Origin: Litorimonas sp963922935
GTDB taxonomy: Bacteria > Pseudomonadota > Alphaproteobacteria > Caulobacterales > Maricaulaceae
Length of the DNA stretch: 6,081 bases
Direction: 5' to 3'
Assembly: GCA_963922935.1 (NCBI GenBank)
Contig: CAWUKE010000138.1
Coordinates: forward strand, 1-6,081
How positions within the stretch are numbered: position 1 is the first letter of the stretch; every line of letters begins with the position of its first letter. A program made the position numbers and the translations under genes. Below the pieces are notes generated by a model that was not told the DNA's origin, made no database searches, and was given only the letters and a program-made list of their open reading frames with translations. Below are positions 1-5,262 of this stretch, piece by piece.

Positions 1-310
1 TATCGCCGGTATCGCGCTTGCGCGCGACCGTCTTGATCCCGCCGCCAATACCCGCGCAGTTGATCAAGATACGTTCTTGGCCAATCACCCCGCGCACGGC
101 AGTAAAGCCTTCATCGACGCTATTATTATCGGCGACATTTACCTTGGCGAACACGCCGCCAATGTCATTCGCGACGTTCTGGCCGCGCTCTTCATTCATA
201 TCGAAGATACCGACCTTCACACCGTGGGCGGCCAGCATGCGGGCTGTCCCTTCACCGAGGCCGGACGCCCCACCTGTAACGACAGCAGACAAAGAAGAAT
301 TGAGTTTCAT
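1..310 (-). CDS. Short-chain dehydrogenase/reductase, N-terminal part (3-hydroxyacyl-CoA dehydrogenase type II-like), cut by window edge
   Basis: Reading the minus strand from the ATG at 310-308 gives 103 codons with no stop, continuing past the left edge. The protein begins MKLNSSLSAV and carries the classical SDR Rossmann glycine motif TGGASGLG at residues 12-19. An acidic residue follows the second strand (D37, in IFDMNE), as in NAD-preferring members. The NAG-type motif appears as NCAG at residues 84-87. The stretch INCAGIGGGIKT resembles the HSD10/3-hydroxyacyl-CoA dehydrogenase type II group, which oxidises 3-hydroxyacyl-CoA in fatty acid or branched-chain degradation. The catalytic Ser-Tyr-Lys lies outside the window, so substrate class is inferred from N-terminal resemblance only. 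A good Shine-Dalgarno, GGAGA (322-318), lies 7 nt before the ATG. The gene is divergent from the DUF1761 gene. SDR membership is secure; the exact substrate is not. Confidence 0.88.
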   Translation of the reverse strand, partial: MKLNSSLSAVVTGGASGLGEGTARMLAAHGVKVGIFDMNEERGQNVANDIGGVFAKVNVADNNSVDEGFTAVRGVIGQERILINCAGIGGGIKTVARKRDTGD

Positions 311-425
311 GGGCGCATCTCCGAACAGAATTTTTGCGACGCCATAGGCGCTCCTGCCCTCTTGGCAAGGCCTCACCCGTAAACACCACGCACATGTTAC
401 GCAGCAAAGCGGAGACCGCGCGCAA
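311..425. other. Divergent intergenic region between SDR and DUF1761 genes
   Basis: This 115-bp gap separates two start codons facing away from each other, so it must hold promoters for both directions unless one is expressed otherwise. The minus-strand candidate is listed separately. For the plus strand I see only TTGGC at 362-366 followed at short spacing by GTAAAC at 379-384, vaguely like the Caulobacter housekeeping promoter layout; this is too weak to annotate. A short inverted repeat, CTTG-G-CAAG, sits at 361-369 and overlaps the minus-strand -35. A GGAGA at 411-415 lies 10 nt before the DUF1761 ATG. Confidence 0.5.
341..368 (-). promoter_or_regulatory. Candidate sigma70-type promoter of the short-chain dehydrogenase gene
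   Basis: On the minus strand TTGCCA (368-363) matches the -35 consensus at five of six positions. It is followed after 16 nt by TATGGC (346-341), a weaker -10 match at three of six. The -10 ends about 30 nt before the ATG, leaving room for a short leader with the GGAGA Shine-Dalgarno. This rests on motif and spacing only; alphaproteobacterial promoters are often degenerate, so it is tentative. Confidence 0.3.
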
Positions 426-857
426 ATGATTTACATTTGGCAGAACATTATCCCGATCCTGGCCGCCACGATCGCCGCCTTCGCTTTTGGCGGGCTTTAC
501 TATTGGGTCCTACGCAAACCCTACCTTAATGCTGCAGGCACGAATGCTATGGCGGCTGAAAAGCGCCCCGGTCTGCTGCATTACATCGCCATCTTCATCG
601 CAGAATTCTGGATGGCGGCTATATTAGCAGGTGCTGTTATCCTGGCCCCGACCGATCAAGGCGCCGGGCCTTGGACCATGGCCCTCGGCAGCGCCTTTAT
701 CATCTGGATTGGCTTTGTTTTGCCAGCCCTATTCGTGAACTACCGCCTGCTCGGTCTATCGCGTCGCCTTGTCCTGATTGATACGCTGCATTGGCTGATC
801 GCGATGATGCTGATGGCGGCGACCGTACAAGCGATTGGCGTGAGCAGCCCAGTCTAA
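426..857 (+). CDS. DUF1761-type four-helix integral membrane protein
   Basis: This is a 143-aa, strongly hydrophobic protein of unknown function. Four membrane segments are visible at roughly residues 6-27, 50-72, 83-105 and 115-136. An N-terminal helix ends in FGGLYYWVL, followed by a lysine/proline loop with G-TNAM, and the last helix is preceded by RRLVLIDTLHW. Helix spacing, length and these motifs fit the DUF1761 family, small inner-membrane proteins with no established activity. The start is ATG at 426 with GGAGA at 411-415, a slightly long 10-nt spacing. The gene stands alone, divergent from the dehydrogenase and convergent with ftsY, whose stop codon is only 5 bp away. No signal peptide cleavage site is apparent. 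Family assignment is by pattern memory and moderately sure; no function should be inferred. Confidence 0.75.
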   Translation: MIYIWQNIIPILAATIAAFAFGGLYYWVLRKPYLNAAGTNAMAAEKRPGLLHYIAIFIAEFWMAAILAGAVILAPTDQGAGPWTMALGSAFIIWIGFVLPALFVNYRLLGLSRRLVLIDTLHWLIAMMLMAATVQAIGVSSPV

Positions 858-862
858 AGGTT

Positions 863-2623
863 CTACTCTGCCGCTTGGTTTTGTAACGTGTCCGCCACAC
901 CGGACAAGGCTGCCGCGAAGACGGGTGCGCTGAATGTTTCGAGATCTTCAATCCGTTCGCCAATGCCGATAAAGTGGATCGGAAGTTTATACTTCTCTGA
1001 CAGCGCCACCAAAACACCACCTTTAGCGGTCCCGTCGAGCTTGGTCATAATTAAGCCCGACACTTTCCCGGCTTCACGGAACGCCTCGACCTGACTGAGC
1101 GCATTCTGGCCAACTGTCGCGTCCAGAACCAAGACGCTATGATGCGGCGCACTGGCATCATATTTTTCGATAACACGAATGATTTTCGCTAGTTCGTCCA
1201 TCAACTCAGTCCGGTTTTGCAGCCGCCCGGCTGTGTCGATCATCAGAACATCGAAGTCTTCATCTGTCGCACGCTTCATCGCATCGAATACGAGCCCTGC
1301 CGCATCGGCGCCGGGCTTGCCATGCATGACAGGCGCCCCCGCCCGCTCGCCCCAAACGGTGAGTTGTTCCACCGCCGCCGCGCGGAATGTATCCGCAGCA
1401 CAGATCAGAACGCGCTTGCCTTGGTCATTAAAGCGCTTGGCGATCTTGCCTAATGTGGTTGTCTTGCCAGACCCATTCACGCCTACGAACAGGATGACCT
1501 GCGGTCGGGCCAGGCCCAACACGAACGGTGTTTCCAGCGGCGTGAGAATATCTGAGATCGTCTCTGCCAGAGCGACCTTGATCTCAAGATCAGTCACCGT
1601 CTTGCTAAACTTGTCTTCGGCGAGGCTCTCGCTGACTTTGGCCGCCACGTCCGAGCCCATGTCAGACATAATCAAAATATCTTCGAGATCTTCCAGCGCT
1701 TCTGCGTCCAGCGTGCGCTGATTAAACGTCGCCGACAGACTATCCGACATGCGGGATGTGGATTTACGCAAGCCTTTGGTAATCCGGTCAAGGAAATTCC
1801 CCTCGCCCGTGACCTCATGTTCGGGCTCCGGCTCAGGGGATAAACCGGCTTCAATGCGTTGTTGTCGGCGTTCTTCGGCTAGACGTTCGCGCTCGGCTTC
1901 TTCGGCCTGTTCACGCGCTTTACGGTCCGCCGCCCGCTTGGCCCGACGCTCCGCTTCTGCGGCCTCATCGGCGAGGCGTTTAAGACGCGCCTCTTCCGCG
2001 CGTTTCGCCGCCGCTTCTTCCTCAGCAAGACGACGGGCCTCCGCTTCTGCAGCCTCACGCTCCAGACGTTCTTTTTCAGCGAGCGCCCGGGCCGCAGCCT
2101 CTTCTTCCGCTTTGCGCTTAAGCTCTGCGGCTTCGGCTTCCGATTTCGCGCGCGCGATTTCAGCCTGACGCTCAGCCTCCCGGCGCGCTTCGTCTTCCGC
2201 CCGGGCTTTGGCTTCGGCGGCACGACGTTTGACAGCTTCCGCCTCTTGGTTTGCGCGTTCTTCGGCGAGGCGCTTTTCTTCGGCGAGGCGGGCCGCTTCT
2301 TCGGCCTCAGCCTGTTCGCGGCGGGCTTTTTCCTCGGCCAACTGTTTCGCGCGCTCAACGTCCCGCGCGGCCTGGATTTCAGCTTGGCGTTTTTCCTCGG
2401 CCTCGATCGCGGCCTGCTCTTCAGCGCTAATCTCTTTAGCAGCCGCATCTTGTTGACGCGCAGAGGCGAGAGCGGCGGCATTAATCGCGGCCATGCGCGC
2501 CGCCATTTGCTCATCGACCTGCTTTTGCTTAGCCGCGCGTTCAGCCGCCTCAATGGCCAGCTTCTCTTCCTTGGACTTAAAGCCCAGTTTCGACAGAAAG
2601 CCGCGTTTTTTCTTTTCAGCCAT
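863..2623 (-). CDS. ftsY: Signal recognition particle receptor FtsY with a very long charged A domain
   Basis: This 586-aa SRP receptor GTPase docks ribosome-SRP complexes at the inner membrane and, with Ffh, hands nascent membrane proteins to SecYEG. Residues 1-18 (MAEKKKRGFLSKLGFKSK) are a basic amphipathic membrane-targeting stretch. Residues 19-258 are an Ala/Glu/Arg/Lys-rich helical A domain, followed by a short proline/glutamate linker. A second basic amphipathic segment begins at NFLDRITKGL (276-285) and opens the N domain. The GTPase domain shows the P-loop GVNGSGKTTT (381-390), DTFRAAAVEQL (411-421), DTAGR (463-467), TKLDG (527-531) and the closing GIGE (553-556), so all SRP-GTPase motifs are intact. 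It is longer than E. coli FtsY (497 aa), with most of the extra length in the A domain. The ATG at 2623 lies inside the end of mtaB, an 8-bp overlap, with only a weak GGGG upstream, suggesting translational coupling. Confidence 0.97.
   Translation of the reverse strand: MAEKKKRGFLSKLGFKSKEEKLAIEAAERAAKQKQVDEQMAARMAAINAAALASARQQDAAAKEISAEEQAAIEAEEKRQAEIQAARDVERAKQLAEEKARREQAEAEEAARLAEEKRLAEERANQEAEAVKRRAAEAKARAEDEARREAERQAEIARAKSEAEAAELKRKAEEEAAARALAEKERLEREAAEAEARRLAEEEAAAKRAEEARLKRLADEAAEAERRAKRAADRKAREQAEEAERERLAEERRQQRIEAGLSPEPEPEHEVTGEGNFLDRITKGLRKSTSRMSDSLSATFNQRTLDAEALEDLEDILIMSDMGSDVAAKVSESLAEDKFSKTVTDLEIKVALAETISDILTPLETPFVLGLARPQVILFVGVNGSGKTTTLGKIAKRFNDQGKRVLICAADTFRAAAVEQLTVWGERAGAPVMHGKPGADAAGLVFDAMKRATDEDFDVLMIDTAGRLQNRTELMDELAKIIRVIEKYDASAPHHSVLVLDATVGQNALSQVEAFREAGKVSGLIMTKLDGTAKGGVLVALSEKYKLPIHFIGIGERIEDLETFSAPVFAAALSGVADTLQNQAAE
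1850..2569 (-). repeat. Low-complexity, charged-helix-encoding tract (FtsY A domain, codons 19-258)
   Basis: About 720 bp encode a nearly uninterrupted run of Ala, Glu, Arg and Lys with recurring motifs such as AEEKR, RLAEE and EAEAR. On the plus strand this reads as repeated gcttcttc/gcctc-type words. It is not an exact tandem array; it is compositional repetition. Opposite charges often sit four residues apart, as in single alpha-helices. The bias leaves long open frames on the opposite strand that encode only Ser/Ala/Arg-rich nonsense. Confidence 0.8.
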
Positions 2624-3884
2624 GAAGCGCCCCGATGAGGTGGTCTTGCGTTGCCTCTAACACGCGCACAGGCGCAAGCGAACCCGCAGGCGGCGGGTTG
2701 TCCACTTGGATCAGGCTAAAGTCGGGCAGGCGTCCGCGTCCATCCGCTTCGAACAAGGCGATGTCTTCATCTCCAACACGCCTGCTCAGATGTCGGACTT
2801 TTTCAGCCGCGCCAGCCTCTCGCAGAGCCTTCGCTCTCGCTTTCACAATATTTCCGTCAACAGGCGGGATTTTCGCGGCGGGTGTGCCTTCTCGTGCAGA
2901 GTAAGGGAAGACATGTAGCCACGGAATGCCGATCTCTGAAACGATAGACAGGCTACCTTCAAACATGGCCTCATCTTCTGTCGGAAAGCCGGCAATAATA
3001 TCGGCGCCAAACGTGATCTCGGGTCGTGCCTCTTGTAAACGCTGACACAGCTCGATGGCTTGGTCGCGCGAGTGACGACGCTTCATCCGTTTTAGGATCA
3101 TCGTATCGCCGGACTGCAAAGACAGATGCAGATAAGGCGTTAGGCGTGGGTCGGTTGTGATGACATCAAACAAAACAGGGTCGACTTCCGCCGGATCAAT
3201 CGAAGACAAGCGCAGTCTCGGTAGCTCTGGCACCAGTTTCAAAATTCGCCGCACCAGATCGCCCAGCGGGGGCTGGCCCGGCAGGTCTCCGCCCCAGCTC
3301 GACAGATCAACACCGGTCAGGACCACCTCTTTATAGCCCTGCCTGACCAGGCTTCGCACATGACTAACAACCTCGCCTGCCGGAACAGAGCGCGAATTTC
3401 CGCGCCCATAGGGGATAATGCAAAAGGTGCAGCGATGGTCACAGCCATTCTGAACTTGCAAAAACGCTCGCGTGCGATCTTGGAGGCGCGTGGGCGCATT
3501 CGCACTGCCCATAAATTGCGGCGCCGTTTCGCTTACGCTCATAATGTCATTAACAAGGATCGGTTCGGTGCGGGTGGGCGCAAACGTTCCGGGGAGCATT
3601 TTGTCGTGATTGCCCACCACGCGGTCGACTTCGTCCATCGCTGCAAAAGCCGTTGGATCGATCTGTGCGGCGCAGCCCGTGACAATGATTTGGGCGTCCG
3701 GGCGGTCACGGCGGGCTTTGCGCACACGGCGACGGCTCTCGGCTACCGCCTCATTCGTTACCGCACACGTATTGATGATCACCGCATTCGTCAGCCCATC
3801 ATCGCGCGCAATCGCGGCAACTGCATCGGACTCACTCGCATTTAAGCGGCAGCCCAGCGTTATGACCTCTACAGGATCGTCCAT
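2616..3884 (-). CDS. mtaB: tRNA (N6-L-threonylcarbamoyladenosine(37)-C2)-methylthiotransferase
   Basis: This 422-aa radical-SAM methylthiotransferase converts t6A37 to ms2t6A37 in ANN-decoding tRNAs, using two iron-sulfur clusters. The N-terminal UPF0004 domain supplies three cluster cysteines: C12 in GCRLNASES, C40 in NTCAVT and C71 in VTGCAAQ. The radical-SAM CxxxCxxC follows at C148, C152 and C155 in NGCDHRCTFC. Further family motifs are VVLTGVDLSSWG (187-198), HLSLQSG (253-259), DIIAGFPTE (295-303) and HVFPYSAREGT (324-334). The C-terminal 60 residues fit a TRAM RNA-binding domain. GCRLN and NTCAVT point to MtaB rather than MiaB or RimO. The ATG at 3884 has no recognisable Shine-Dalgarno and no in-frame alternative before a stop at 3920-3918, so it may be leaderless or weakly initiated. 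It is co-transcribed with ftsY, overlapping it by 8 bp. The dapF gene often found upstream in alphaproteobacteria is absent here. Confidence 0.95.
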   Translation of the reverse strand: MDDPVEVITLGCRLNASESDAVAAIARDDGLTNAVIINTCAVTNEAVAESRRRVRKARRDRPDAQIIVTGCAAQIDPTAFAAMDEVDRVVGNHDKMLPGTFAPTRTEPILVNDIMSVSETAPQFMGSANAPTRLQDRTRAFLQVQNGCDHRCTFCIIPYGRGNSRSVPAGEVVSHVRSLVRQGYKEVVLTGVDLSSWGGDLPGQPPLGDLVRRILKLVPELPRLRLSSIDPAEVDPVLFDVITTDPRLTPYLHLSLQSGDTMILKRMKRRHSRDQAIELCQRLQEARPEITFGADIIAGFPTEDEAMFEGSLSIVSEIGIPWLHVFPYSAREGTPAAKIPPVDGNIVKARAKALREAGAAEKVRHLSRRVGDEDIALFEADGRGRLPDFSLIQVDNPPPAGSLAPVRVLEATQDHLIGALHG

Positions 3885-3990
3885 GACGAGACGCCATGTG
3901 GTCGTTTCGGGATTTTTTTACAAGCGCTGCATCCATTTGCGCGTCTCACAACGTCTTAGGGGTATAGGCATCACGAAAGGAGACGACGCC
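3885..3990. other. Divergent intergenic region between mtaB and the DUF6249 gene
   Basis: This 106-bp gap must supply promoters for the mtaB-ftsY operon leftward and the DUF6249-sigma operon rightward. It contains a seven-T run (3913-3919; A-tract on the minus strand) next to the hexamer palindrome AGCGCT (3923-3928). On the plus strand TTGCGC (3937-3942) and GGTATA (3961-3966) are 18 nt apart, and TATAGG is offset by two, so either might serve as a -10. I see no convincing ECF-type -35 (GGAAC-like) that would show autoregulation. The plus-strand Shine-Dalgarno is listed separately. Confidence 0.45.
3976..3982 (+). promoter_or_regulatory. Strong ribosome binding site that fixes the DUF6249 start
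   Basis: AAAGGAG lies 8 nt before ATG 3991. The open frame extends upstream to about 3610 across mtaB on the other strand, but this site and the membrane-protein-like N terminus place the true start at 3991. Confidence 0.85.
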
Positions 3991-4356
3991 ATGGAGGAAA
4001 TTCTTGTCCCGCTGGGGCTATTTTCAATCATACCGCTGACAGTTTGGGCGGTGAGTGCCAACGCTTATAAGCGGCATAAGCAGAGCATGCGCCTGCTCAC
4101 GACAATGGCAGAGAAAGATCAAACCATCACACCGGACGTCATTAAGACACTCGGTATCAAACAGCGGCCCAAACATGCCGATTTGCGGACAGGCCTGGTC
4201 CTTCTCGCCATTGGTCTAGCCTTGTGGATTTGCGGCGGGATTATCCCGGAAGAAGACGCTCAAGCGGGCTTTGCCGCTCTGTCCACTTTCCCGATTTTGA
4301 TCGGCCTGGTTTTCATTGGTCTTTGGAGCTTTATTACCCGCAAGGCTGACGACTAG
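3991..4356 (+). CDS. DUF6249-type small membrane protein, first gene of the sigma factor operon
   Basis: This is a 121-aa protein beginning MEEILVPLGLFSIIPLTVWA. Three membrane segments are likely: residues 4-24, 66-84 and 97-115. A basic cytosolic or periplasmic loop (AYKRHKQSMRLLTTMAEKDQ, then PDVIKTLGIKQRP) lies between the first and second. This arrangement of a helix, an R/K-rich amphipathic linker with an IKTLG-like turn, and two closing helices fits the DUF6249 family, whose members commonly sit beside ECF sigma genes in alphaproteobacteria. Function is unknown. The stop is 22 bp before the proposed sigma start, so the genes are almost certainly co-transcribed. The protein could be a sensor or regulator for the sigma factor, but nothing in the sequence proves this. 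There is no signal peptide cleavage site and no catalytic motif. Confidence 0.8.
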   Translation: MEEILVPLGLFSIIPLTVWAVSANAYKRHKQSMRLLTTMAEKDQTITPDVIKTLGIKQRPKHADLRTGLVLLAIGLALWICGGIIPEEDAQAGFAALSTFPILIGLVFIGLWSFITRKADD

Positions 4357-4365
4357 AAGATCGTT

Positions 4366-4373
4366 AAGGAGGG
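4366..4373 (+). promoter_or_regulatory. Near-perfect Shine-Dalgarno that decides the sigma factor start (CTG)
   Basis: AAGGAGGG lies in the 22-bp gap after the DUF6249 stop. With AAGGAGG taken as the core (4366-4372), 6 nt separate it from CTG at 4379, an ideal spacing. No ATG, GTG or TTG occurs in frame nearby; the next in-frame ATG lies deep inside the protein at the AMDIAK segment. The site therefore argues for initiation at CTG. Confidence 0.75.
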
Positions 4374-4378
4374 TTCTT

Positions 4379-4855
4379 CTGAGCCAGACCGACGCATTCG
4401 AACCTCTCGTCCGTGCCCATCAGGGCGCGGTACGGGCCTTCCTGCGCCGGCTGACGGGGGAAACGGGCCGTGCAGATGAATTAGCGCAAGATACTTTTCT
4501 GCGGGCCTATGAGATCCGCGACCGCCTTAGCCAGGTTCGATCCGTGCGGTCTTGGCTCTATAAAATCGCCTATCGGCGATTTTTGGATGATCGGCGCAAA
4601 CAGGTTCGGCGCGACGCGCTGCGCCCTGAGATAAAAGCCGAGACGAGCCCTTCAAAACCCGATCTCGCCATGGATATTGCTAAGATCATGGATCGTCTGC
4701 CGCCTGAAAGACGCGCCTGCGCCATGCTATCTCTAGCGCTCGGTCACAGCCATCGCGATATTGTCGAGATTACGGGCTTACCGCTGGGAACGGTCAAGTC
4801 GCATATTTCTCGGGCGAAATCTGTGCTACAGGAAGGTCTGTATGAGTATCGATAA
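4379..4855 (+). CDS. ECF-family RNA polymerase sigma factor (RpoE-like), probable CTG start
   Basis: This is a 158-aa two-domain ECF sigma factor that would redirect RNA polymerase to a small regulon. Region 2 spans about residues 6-75: FEPLVRAHQGAVRAFLRRLTG, then ADELAQDTFLRAYE (32-45, the core-binding helix) and WLYKIAYRRFLDDRR (59-73, the -10 recognition helix). After a short linker, region 4 spans about 97-153 with LPPERRACAMLSLALGHSHRDIVEITGLPLGTVKSHISRAK (107-147), a helix-turn-helix for -35 contact. The length is typical of the family. Starting at CTG 4379 gives (M)SQTDAFEPL, a natural ECF N terminus. The alternative TTG at 4316 would add 21 residues inside the DUF6249 gene and lacks family-like sequence. 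It overlaps the next gene by 14 bp, the usual sigma/anti-sigma layout. The inducing signal and regulon cannot be read from the window. Confidence 0.93.
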   Translation: MSQTDAFEPLVRAHQGAVRAFLRRLTGETGRADELAQDTFLRAYEIRDRLSQVRSVRSWLYKIAYRRFLDDRRKQVRRDALRPEIKAETSPSKPDLAMDIAKIMDRLPPERRACAMLSLALGHSHRDIVEITGLPLGTVKSHISRAKSVLQEGLYEYR

Positions 4856-5192
4856 AGACATGGATGAAGCGCTCGCCGCCTATCTTAAGCCCGTTGCGGA
4901 TGATGGGTTTTCCGATCAAGTCTTGGCCACGCTTGCAGCCCATACGACGCCCATAGTCCCAATAGAAGAAGAGGCATCGCGGTGGTCACGCTGGGCAGGA
5001 CCGCTTATTTCGCTCTGTTTGGGGGGATCCGCCGCTTTGGTTTGGAATGCGTTAGTTGGCCCAATCTCATTGGGCGATTCCGTCGATCTTGGCGTGACAT
5101 CAGATATTTTCCAAGGAACTGCGCTCTATATCAGTTTTGGGATCATAGCTTTACTGGCCTGGCTTATCAGCGAAGCGCTTAGCACAGCTTAG
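4842..5192 (+). CDS. Small two-helix membrane protein, candidate anti-sigma factor
   Basis: This 116-aa protein starts at ATG 4842, inside the end of the sigma gene, with GGAAGG (4831-4836) 5 nt before it. The open frame reaches further upstream, but those codons lie within the sigma gene and lack a ribosome binding site. The N-terminal ~48 residues are soluble and acidic (MDEALAAYLKPVADDGFSDQVLATLAAH); the DDGFSDQVLATL segment resembles the start of many alphaproteobacterial anti-sigma-like membrane proteins. Membrane helices are likely at about 51-70 and 93-112, with a loop between (GPISLGDSVDLGVTSDIFQG). It has only one cysteine (C59, in the first helix) and no HxxxCxxC, so it is not a zinc-type anti-sigma. 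Position and translational coupling are the main argument that it binds and restrains the sigma factor; by sequence alone it is a hypothetical protein. Confidence 0.8.
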   Translation: MSIDKDMDEALAAYLKPVADDGFSDQVLATLAAHTTPIVPIEEEASRWSRWAGPLISLCLGGSAALVWNALVGPISLGDSVDLGVTSDIFQGTALYISFGIIALLAWLISEALSTA

Positions 5193-5199
5193 ACACAGA

Positions 5200-5244
5200 C
5201 CGTCACGGACACGTCACGCAGCCGTCATCTGTAAGACACCAAAT
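5200..5244 (+). promoter_or_regulatory. Pho-box-like direct repeats, 11-bp period, upstream of the phosphoesterase gene
   Basis: Three copies of CGTCA start at 5201, 5212 and 5223, exactly 11 bp apart. The 7-mers are CCGTCAC (5200-5206), ACGTCAC (5211-5217) and CCGTCAT (5222-5228), separated by 4-bp spacers. A degenerate fourth unit, AGACAC, begins at 5234. The PhoB box is built the same way: a 7-bp CTGTCAT-like unit plus 4 bp, repeated in tandem. Matches to CTGTCAT are five, four and six of seven. The spacers here are GC-rich rather than AT-rich, which counts against it. Its position, starting 8 bp after the previous stop and ending about 20-35 bp before the plcP-like start, suits an activator site overlapping the -35 region. 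No clear -10 is visible. Confidence 0.55.
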
Positions 5245-5262
5245 CAGCCTAGCGGCGCAACG

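Noticed and set aside
18..382. Two overlapping plus-strand open frames of about 100 codons at the left end
   Set aside because: The minus strand encodes a clear short-chain dehydrogenase N terminus with a good start signal across the same bases; the plus frames resemble no known family.
840..900. A bidirectional Rho-independent terminator between the convergent DUF1761 and ftsY stops
   Set aside because: The gap is only 5 bp, and I could find no GC-rich stem followed by a T run on either strand around it.
1749..2638. Several long plus-strand open frames opposite the first half of ftsY, rich in Ser, Ala and Arg
   Set aside because: They are the complement of the biased Ala/Glu/Arg codons of the FtsY A domain. 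They have no convincing ribosome binding sites, low-complexity products and no family resemblance.
3928..3970. An ECF-type autoregulatory promoter upstream of the DUF6249-sigma operon
   Set aside because: A CGTCT at 3952-3956 could serve as a -10, but no GGAAC-like -35 lies about 16 nt upstream, so autoregulation cannot be supported from sequence.
3610..3990. A longer version of the DUF6249 gene starting within the mtaB region
   Set aside because: The extra 127 residues are arginine/serine-rich antisense to mtaB, while a strong AAAGGAG lies 8 nt before ATG 3991 and the protein from there begins with a normal membrane segment.
4316..4378. TTG at 4316 as the sigma factor start
   Set aside because: It would add 21 unfamiliar residues overlapping the DUF6249 gene by 41 bp, with no matching ribosome binding site; the strong AAGGAGGG at 4366-4373 sits inside that extension and points to CTG 4379.
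5201..5228. The CGTCA repeats as a minimal CRISPR or iteron array
   Set aside because: The units are only about 7 bp with 4-bp spacers, far too short for CRISPR, and there are no replication or cas genes nearby; their location before a gene fits an operator.
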